From contig DGDD01000099.1 in NCBI GenBank assembly GCA_002385265.1, positions 6,473 through 12,509 of the forward strand: a DNA stretch of 6,037 bases, in the 5' to 3' direction. Every line of letters starts with the position of its first letter. The first letter of the stretch is position 1. The position numbers and the translations under genes are program-made. This DNA comes from Chitinophagaceae bacterium UBA3961 (GTDB lineage Bacteria > Bacteroidota > Bacteroidia > Chitinophagales > Chitinophagaceae). The notes beneath the pieces are model-generated. The model was not told where the DNA came from. It did not search any database and worked only from the letters and a program-made list of their open reading frames with translations. Shown in pieces: positions 1 to 4,794 of the stretch.

Positions 1-98
1 AATCTGTGAAAATCTGTATTAATCTGTGGTATCCGTGGTCAAAAAAAACAAAAACTACTCTGCGAAACCTTCGCGCTCTTGGCGCCCTTTGCGGTGAA
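1..98. repeat. Interspersed-type intergenic repeat (AATCTGTG decamers plus GCG-periodic block)
   Basis: Two periodic halves are joined by an A-rich linker at 41-57. Bases 1-40 are four consecutive 10-base units: AATCTGTGAA, AATCTGTATT, AATCTGTGGT and ATCCGTGGTC. Bases 58-98 carry GCG at 62, 73, 82 and 91, each followed by pyrimidine-rich or A-rich filler, a spacing of 9-11 bases. From memory, very similar paired blocks ('AATCTGTGG...' with 'CTCTGCG...CTTTGCGGTGAA') are scattered through intergenic DNA of many environmental bacteria, including Bacteroidota, and have no established function. The repeat touches base 1, so its left end probably lies outside the window. It is open in one + frame, but the translation is low-information and unlike the protein that follows, so I treat it as non-coding. 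Confidence 0.7.
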
Positions 99-155
99 CC
101 AATCATGAACCTATTTCTTCACAAAAATCCCCTATATTCGGATAAAAGCACAAGC

Positions 156-830
156 ATGGGTTCAACGCTATTTGTTTCAGGCGCCGCCGGCAATTTAGGA
201 AGCGCCGTTGCCGCTTATTTCAGTTCACACGGATACACCGTCTACGGCACGGTAAGCAAAACAAGCGAAGCCCCATCTTTCAAAGAACTGGTGCTAGATG
301 CGACTGACGAAGCACAATGCAATGCCACCATTGCCGCCATCATCCAAGAAAGCACTCAAATTAACGCCGCCGTTCTTACCATCGGCGGATTTGCCATGGG
401 AAGTTTGGAAGAAACCGATTATGCCTCCATCGAGAAGCAAATCACCCTCAACTTCAAAACAGCCTACCTACTTGCCAAACCCTTATTTCTTCATTTTTTA
501 GAAAAAGGAAGCGGCACGCTGTTTTTAATTTCTTCCTGTGCCGGAACCGACCCCTCCGCAGCAACGGGTGTGGTTGCTTACGGATTGTCGAAAGCCTTGA
601 TTGTAGATTTGGCTGAACTATTAAATGCATTGGCTGCTAAAAAGAAGTCGGCAGCACGTGTGGTAGTGGTGGTTCCCGGAACCATCGATACCCCTCAAAA
701 CCGAGCCGCTATGCCCAACGCCGATACCGGCAAATGGATCAGTCCCCAAAACCTTGCGAAAGCCATTTTTGAAGAACATAGCCAAAATTTGAAATCTGAA
801 CAGAAAAACACCCTGAAATTGGGCTTTTAG
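156..830 (+). CDS. Short-chain dehydrogenase/reductase, dihydropteridine-reductase-like
   Basis: A 224-residue NAD(P)-dependent oxidoreductase with a single Rossmann-fold domain, probably cytosolic. The N-terminal dinucleotide-binding motif SGAAGNLG lies at residues 8-15, directly after the first beta strand. The active site shows Ser126/Ser127, Tyr142 and Lys146 (YGLSK), with Asn99 as the likely fourth member. The segment PGTIDTPQNRAAMPNAD (174-190) closely matches the 'TLDTPMNR..MP.AD' region I recall from eukaryotic quinonoid dihydropteridine reductase. AVLTIGGFAMGS (72-83) matches the same family's nucleotide-proximal loop. Pterin recycling is therefore plausible, but the substrate is inferred. 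I start at ATG 156 because the Rossmann strand begins right after it. The frame is open back to base 6, but that part is repeat DNA; ATG 105 is the only other serious option. No neighbouring gene suggests a pathway. Confidence 0.85.
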   Translation: MGSTLFVSGAAGNLGSAVAAYFSSHGYTVYGTVSKTSEAPSFKELVLDATDEAQCNATIAAIIQESTQINAAVLTIGGFAMGSLEETDYASIEKQITLNFKTAYLLAKPLFLHFLEKGSGTLFLISSCAGTDPSAATGVVAYGLSKALIVDLAELLNALAAKKKSAARVVVVVPGTIDTPQNRAAMPNADTGKWISPQNLAKAIFEEHSQNLKSEQKNTLKLGF

Positions 831-831
831 C

Positions 832-853
832 AACAAAAATTCAGTTTGTTTTT
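832..853 (+). terminator. Weak AT-only hairpin after the SDR gene
   Basis: AACAAA (832-837) and TTTGTT (845-850) can pair around a 7-base loop and are followed by TTTC. It sits two bases past the SDR stop codon, where a terminator would be expected. The stem contains a single G-C pair and the T tract is short, so it may equally be chance in AT-rich DNA. Confidence 0.2.
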
Positions 854-985
854 CAATTTGGTTATCATTCTATCCAATTCCTTTTATTTTTTCTAATATC
901 ACGTTTTTTCTTATATTGAGGACAATGGTTGCTTGTCCGCGAATATCACGGATCAGTAACCATTTTTACTATAAAACCGACTGCT
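854..985 (+). promoter_or_regulatory. Leader region upstream of the ATP-grasp cassette
   Basis: The 155-base gap between the SDR stop and the chosen ATP-grasp start is the only plausible site for a promoter driving the three-gene cassette. A poor match to the Bacteroidota sigma-A pattern (TTTG, then TAnnTTTG) is TTTG at 857-860 with TATTTTTT at 885-892, but the 24-base spacing is longer than usual. TCCG (935-938) and CGGA (948-951) could form a small stem. No Shine-Dalgarno sequence precedes ATG 986. The promoter call is tentative; the location is inferred mainly from gene layout. Confidence 0.25.
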
Positions 986-2431
986 ATGACGGGTGAACAA
1001 TTATTAGCCAGGTATATTGCCTCCCAAACCTGGGACGAAATGATGGGGCCGGATGGGATCCGAGACCCTTACAAAAGTTTGCTGCAATCGATCGGTCATT
1101 TGTCCATCGAACAGCTAAAACAGAAAGACCTGCAGGCGGGTGAACTCTTCATGAACCAAGGTATCACCTTCACGGTTTACAGCGACGATGCCGGCATTGA
1201 ACGCATCTTTCCTTTCGACATTCTTCCCCGTATCATCACCGGTACTGAATGGGATCATATTGAAAAAGGAATCAAGCAACGCTTGAAAGCCTTGAATATG
1301 TTTCTGAGAGATGTGTACCACGATCAACAAATCATTAAAGACAAAGTGATTCCCGGATCGCTCGTGGTTTCTTGTCCGCACTATACTAGAGAAGTGTTTG
1401 GCATCAACGTGCCTTACGATATCTATGTTCACATCTCAGGTATTGACTTGATTAGAGGAGAAGACGGCAAGTTCTATATTCTTGAAGATAACTTGAGAAC
1501 TCCTTCCGGTGTTTCTTATATGTTAGAAAACAGAGAAGTAACCAAGCGCTTGTTCAGCGATCAGTTGGCCGCCAATCATGTGCGCATGGTGAACAATTAC
1601 CCCTTGGTATTGCACAATATTTTGTTGTCCCTTTCGCCCCGTCCGGTAAGCAATCCCGTTGCTGTTATTCTTACTCCGGGTGTTTACAATTCTGCCTACT
1701 ACGAGCATACGTTTTTAGCCCGTCAAATGGGTATTCCCTTGGTAGAAGGAAGAGACTTAGTAGTGAACAACCACAAAGTGTACATGAAAACCACTCGCGG
1801 GTTGGAGCAAGTAGATGTGATCTATAGAAGAGTGGACGACGAGTATTTAGACCCCTTGACGTTTAGACCTGATTCAGCTTTGGGAATTCCCGGACTTATA
1901 AGCGCCTATAGAAGAGGAAATGTGGCCATCGTAAATGCTGTGGGCAATGGAGTAGCCGACGATAAAGCGGTGTACGCTTATGTGCCCGATATGATCAAAT
2001 ACTATTTGAACGAGGAGCCCATTCTTCCCAACGTTCCTACTTATCAACTCAAAGATCCCGATGCCAGAAAGCATGTGTTCGAAAATATCCATAACATGGT
2101 AATTAAGAGAACCAATCAAAGTGGCGGATATGGAATGTTGATGGGCAATAGTGCGAAAGACAGTGAGATCGCTGAGTTCAAAGAAAAAGTGGAAGAGAAC
2201 CCAAGAGAATTCATCGCACAACCGATCATAAAATTATCAACTGTTCCCTGTTTCATTGATGGAAAATTGCAACCCCGTCACGTTGACTTGCGCCCCTACG
2301 CGCTCTGTGGACCTTCGGGAATTGAAATTGTTCCGGGTGGATTGACCCGTGTAGCACTCAGAGAAGGCTCACTGGTGGTGAACTCATCGCAAGGAGGAGG
2401 AAGTAAAGACACATGGGTAGTAGACCTATAA
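986..2431 (+). CDS. Circularly permuted ATP-grasp family protein (CP_ATPgrasp type; DUF404/DUF407)
   Basis: A 481-residue predicted ATP-dependent carboxylate-amine ligase, soluble, without signal peptide or membrane segment. It is full length for the family. Family hallmarks, in order, are LEDNLRTPSGVSYMLENR (166-183, acidic/Asn metal and nucleotide site E167-D168-N169), IYRRVDDEYLDP (279-290), NAVGNGVADDKAVY (317-330), the VIKR...SGGYGM stretch (372-383, likely phosphate-binding lysine and Gly-rich loop), and HVDLRPY (432-438). The permuted order, with the LEDN motif ahead of the Gly-rich lysine loop, is the family signature. ATG 986 is chosen because family members begin with a short helix like the one after it. 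The frame is also open from a TTG at 929, which would add 19 residues with no family character. It is the first gene of a tight three-gene cassette. Substrates are unknown; ATP-grasp relatives join an acid to an amine through an acyl phosphate. Confidence 0.93.
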   Translation: MTGEQLLARYIASQTWDEMMGPDGIRDPYKSLLQSIGHLSIEQLKQKDLQAGELFMNQGITFTVYSDDAGIERIFPFDILPRIITGTEWDHIEKGIKQRLKALNMFLRDVYHDQQIIKDKVIPGSLVVSCPHYTREVFGINVPYDIYVHISGIDLIRGEDGKFYILEDNLRTPSGVSYMLENREVTKRLFSDQLAANHVRMVNNYPLVLHNILLSLSPRPVSNPVAVILTPGVYNSAYYEHTFLARQMGIPLVEGRDLVVNNHKVYMKTTRGLEQVDVIYRRVDDEYLDPLTFRPDSALGIPGLISAYRRGNVAIVNAVGNGVADDKAVYAYVPDMIKYYLNEEPILPNVPTYQLKDPDARKHVFENIHNMVIKRTNQSGGYGMLMGNSAKDSEIAEFKEKVEENPREFIAQPIIKLSTVPCFIDGKLQPRHVDLRPYALCGPSGIEIVPGGLTRVALREGSLVVNSSQGGGSKDTWVVDL

Positions 2432-2438
2432 CCAATCA

Positions 2439-3407
2439 ATGAACAACGTAAAACAACCAACTAGTATGCTTAGCCGAATTGCAGATTCCATGTTCTGGTT
2501 AAATAGATACCTTGAACGTTCAGAGGGAATGTTACGCATGTTGCAAACAAGTTATGTATTGTCGCTCGATAAAGGCCCAACAGGAAACAACAACTGGCAG
2601 CCTTTGATAGAAATATTCACCGGACTCGGAAAAGAGGGTGTAGTGGAATTGATGAAAAATCCAAATGGAGCGGTACAGCACTTGCTATTAGATTCGAAAA
2701 ATCAGAACTCTCTAAAAGTGATCTTGAACAGAGCTCGTGAAAACGCACGAGGCATGCAAGACCACATCACCAAAGAAGTGTGGGAACAAGTGAATCATTT
2801 GTATCATTTGATCAACAATCCCAAAATTGCCACTCAATTAACAGACGGTGATAGCATTGCAGCTATTGAAAGCATGCTCAAGAATTGTTTGCTTTATACC
2901 GGGATCACCGATAGTACTATGCCGAGAGGCATGAGCTGGAGTTTCATGAGTTTGGGAAAATACATTGAGCGTTGTTTGCTAACCATTGAATTGGTAGACA
3001 AGCAATACAAAACCATTGATTACGATTTTACCAACACAAAAGATATTTTGTATTGGAGAGGATTGCTTTTCTCCTTATCGGGCTATGAGTTTCACTTGAA
3101 GAATTACCGCAGCAACGATTACAATTACAATGTGGCGCATCAGGTTATTTTCAACCCCTTGTTTCCGCATTCCATCATGTATTCGCTTTCTCGTGTAAAG
3201 AAATATTTAGACGATGTGGTGAAAGAAAACAATCCAACAGAGAAATACGCTTTGCTGAAACAATTCGGAAGATTGTACAGCAATGTAGAGTTTGCCGATT
3301 TTGAATGGATCAAAAGAAGCGGCATGCCCGAGTATTTGGAAGAAACCCGCGGAAATTTATTGCAATTTAGTCGCGCTTTGAGTCAATCATTTTTCTCTTA
3401 TTCTTAA
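2439..3407 (+). CDS. Alpha-E domain protein (DUF403 family)
   Basis: A 322-residue, largely alpha-helical soluble protein, typical family length. Diagnostic segments are SRIADSMFWLNRYLERSE (12-29), RARENARGMQDHITKEVWEQ (98-117) and SLGKYIERC (171-179), each rich in conserved Arg and Glu. The first and third look like copies of one helix (WLNRYLER against SLGKYIER). The biochemical activity is unknown; the family is named for its helices and conserved glutamates and occurs almost always beside CP-ATP-grasp and transglutaminase-like genes, as here. It starts 7 bases after the ligase stop codon. ATG 2439 is used, but ATG 2466 (residue 10, MLSRIADS) fits the common family N-terminus equally well. 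No Shine-Dalgarno site is evident for either. Family assignment is firm; any catalytic role would be inference. Confidence 0.92.
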   Translation: MNNVKQPTSMLSRIADSMFWLNRYLERSEGMLRMLQTSYVLSLDKGPTGNNNWQPLIEIFTGLGKEGVVELMKNPNGAVQHLLLDSKNQNSLKVILNRARENARGMQDHITKEVWEQVNHLYHLINNPKIATQLTDGDSIAAIESMLKNCLLYTGITDSTMPRGMSWSFMSLGKYIERCLLTIELVDKQYKTIDYDFTNTKDILYWRGLLFSLSGYEFHLKNYRSNDYNYNVAHQVIFNPLFPHSIMYSLSRVKKYLDDVVKENNPTEKYALLKQFGRLYSNVEFADFEWIKRSGMPEYLEETRGNLLQFSRALSQSFFSYS

Positions 3408-3416
3408 GTTTGCACA

Positions 3417-4376
3417 ATGCCAGTATTCAAAATACATCATATTACGAAGTATGCTTACGAACAACCTGTTTCAGAAAGCATCAATGAGGTGAAGATTTTC
3501 CCGTACCAATGTAAGGAGCAGGAAGTGTTGCAACACGACCTGATTATTTCGCATCAACCAGATATTCATTATTTCAATGATTATTGGGGAAACAAAACCG
3601 GAACCTTTACTTTAATAGACCCGCATACCCAATTGATCATCGAGAGCAAGTTGATTGTGAGAACCACTCAAACCACCCAATTATCGGTGAACTTTCATTC
3701 AGGTTTGGATCAACTTCAAAACGATGTAGACTATGATCTCACGCTGTTGGAATTGATGAAACCCGATGATATTGAGAAACAAGAAGAATTGCAAACCATC
3801 ATCGATACCATCTACAATGCAACCAAGAGCGTGGCACAAATTGTAGAGCAATCGAGCGAATACATTTATAAATACTTCAAGTATACCAAGGGTATCACCA
3901 CCATTGAAACTACGGTTGATGAAATTTTGGAAGACAAACGTGGTGTTTGTCAAGATTTCGCTCACGTATTGTTGCAATTACTCCGTTCTATGGGCATCCC
4001 TAGCAGGTATGTAAGCGGCTATATTTGTCCCAACAAAAACGGCATGCGCGGAGAAGGCGCCACCCATGCTTGGGTTGAAGCTTGGATTCCTTCCTATGGA
4101 TGGGCCGGCATTGACCCTACCAACAATGTGTGGACCACCAACAATCACATCAAATTAGCCGTAGGTCGCAATTTCAGAGACTGTTCTCCGGTAAAAGGTA
4201 CCTTCAAAGGACCATCGCGTCAAGATCTATTCGTATTCGTTTCTGTAGGCTACGAAGACGGTCAAATTTTCGAAGAAACCACACAAGTTCAAATGGAGAA
4301 ACTCGAAAAAACTCCCGAACAAAAAGAAGCAGATTATTTGAATGCGACGTTTGCGGCGCAACAGCAGCAGCAATAA
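3417..4376 (+). CDS. Transglutaminase-like cysteine protease/transferase family protein
   Basis: A 319-residue protein with an N-terminal beta-rich domain of the bacterial transglutaminase N-terminal type (about 1-95, opening FKIHHITKYAYEQPVSES) and a transglutaminase-like catalytic core (about 150-240). The catalytic triad is visible: Cys178 in RGVCQDFAHV, His217 in GATHAWVEAW, and Asp233 in GIDPTNN, with the expected aromatic residues nearby. Such enzymes cleave or transfer amide bonds through a thioester. There is no signal peptide or membrane helix, so it is predicted cytosolic. It starts 9 bases after the alpha-E stop codon and is the last gene of the cassette. The C-terminus (about 285-319) is charged and ends in five glutamines encoded by CAA/CAG repeats, outside the conserved fold. 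The substrate is unknown and is presumably the ligase product or a modified protein. The fold is certain; protease versus transferase activity cannot be decided from sequence. Confidence 0.93.
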   Translation: MPVFKIHHITKYAYEQPVSESINEVKIFPYQCKEQEVLQHDLIISHQPDIHYFNDYWGNKTGTFTLIDPHTQLIIESKLIVRTTQTTQLSVNFHSGLDQLQNDVDYDLTLLELMKPDDIEKQEELQTIIDTIYNATKSVAQIVEQSSEYIYKYFKYTKGITTIETTVDEILEDKRGVCQDFAHVLLQLLRSMGIPSRYVSGYICPNKNGMRGEGATHAWVEAWIPSYGWAGIDPTNNVWTTNNHIKLAVGRNFRDCSPVKGTFKGPSRQDLFVFVSVGYEDGQIFEETTQVQMEKLEKTPEQKEADYLNATFAAQQQQQ

Positions 4377-4399
4377 GTTTTAAGTTTTTAAGTTTTTTT
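4374..4399 (+). repeat. T-rich TAAGTTTT-type short repeats after the transglutaminase gene
   Basis: Starting at the stop codon itself, the unit TAAGTTT(T) occurs three times with lengthening T runs (4374-4380, 4381-4389, then AAGTTTTTTT to 4399). No GC stem precedes the T run, so it is not a classical intrinsic terminator. It could still contribute to termination if it pairs with the A-rich array downstream: AGTTTTTAAGTT at 4383-4394 is the exact reverse complement of 4704-4715. Confidence 0.45.
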
Positions 4400-4731
4400 G
4401 TTATTAAGTGGGTTCCCGCTCATTTCAAGTAATGTCCTACTAAAAAACATAATAACTCAAAAACTAAATAACTCGATTCTCTCATTTTGTGTGTTTTCCC
4501 GCTCACTCCATTGAACGCATCACTAAACAACTAAATAACTAAAAAACTAAATAACTCGATGCTTTCATTTTAAGTGGGTTCCCGCTCATTTCATGGAACG
4601 CATCACTAAACAACTAAATAACTAAAAAACTAAACAACTCGATACTTTCATTTTAACTGGATTCCCCTCTCATTCCATGGAACGTCCTACTAAAAAACAT
4701 AATAACTTAAAAACTAAAAAACTCGACTTCT
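4400..4731. repeat. Four-copy tandem array of an 83-base AT-rich unit
   Basis: Four consecutive units start at 4400, 4483, 4566 and 4649. Each has a head similar to AAGTGGGTTCCCGCTCATTTCA, a middle with (G)AACGCATC or GTCCT, and an A-rich tail of ACTAAANA octamers ending in AACTCGA. Units 2 and 3 differ at 9 of 83 positions by direct comparison. Unit 4 carries a one-base insertion in its head and a compensating one-base loss near its end. TAA and TAG occur in the octamers in all frames on both strands, so the array does not encode protein. It fills most of the 418-base gap between the transglutaminase and permease genes. There are no unique spacers, so it is not CRISPR. Function is unknown. 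Confidence 0.9.
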
Positions 4732-4794
4732 CATGGCAAATTCGTTCAATTGAAACGCTTGCCTAGTTTTTAAAATTTCTGCTTATCTTCCGTC
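4732..4794 (+). promoter_or_regulatory. Short leader before the GntP-family permease
   Basis: This is the unique sequence between the array and the permease start. A loose promoter-like pair is TTG at 4750-4752 and TAAAATTT at 4771-4778, 18 bases apart, resembling the Bacteroidota TTG / TAnnTTTG pattern only weakly. No Shine-Dalgarno site or operator-like inverted repeat precedes ATG 4795. Promoter location is inferred mainly from position. Confidence 0.2.

Larger units (their letters stand above)
986..4376 (+). other. Predicted operon: ATP-grasp, alpha-E and transglutaminase-like cassette
   Basis: Three same-strand genes are separated by only 7 bases (2432-2438) and 9 bases (3408-3416), with no room for internal promoters or terminators outside coding sequence, so one transcript is likely. 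The trio is a known recurrent neighbourhood. Comparative genomics of amidoligases (Iyer, Aravind and colleagues) predicted that it builds or attaches a peptide-like moiety. The ligase would form an amide bond using ATP, and the transglutaminase-fold protein would cleave or transfer amide bonds. The alpha-E protein's role is unknown. That assignment is a prediction in the literature; I know of no defined product. Confidence 0.85.

Noticed and set aside
929..985. TTG 929 as the start of the ATP-grasp protein
   Set aside because: The extra 19 residues lack family resemblance, and ATG 986 sits where family members usually begin.
1115..2221. Minus-strand open frames within the ATP-grasp gene
   Set aside because: They fall inside a complete, motif-bearing gene and have no domain features of their own.
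2391..2397. Strong Shine-Dalgarno-like AAGGAGG
   Set aside because: It lies inside the ATP-grasp coding sequence (Gln-Gly-Gly-Gly codons), more than 40 bases before the alpha-E start, too far to act as its ribosome binding site.
4130..4432. Plus-strand 100-codon open frame at the end of the transglutaminase gene
   Set aside because: It overlaps the conserved gene in another frame, is rich in Arg and Ser, and has no recognisable motif.
4673..4682. Perfect palindrome TTCCATGGAA as a possible operator
   Set aside because: It occurs only in the fourth repeat unit; the same place in units 2 and 3 reads differently, so it looks like chance variation.
4400..4731. Regular repeats suggesting a CRISPR array
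   Set aside because: The 83-base units are contiguous, imperfect and have no unique spacers; no cas gene is near.
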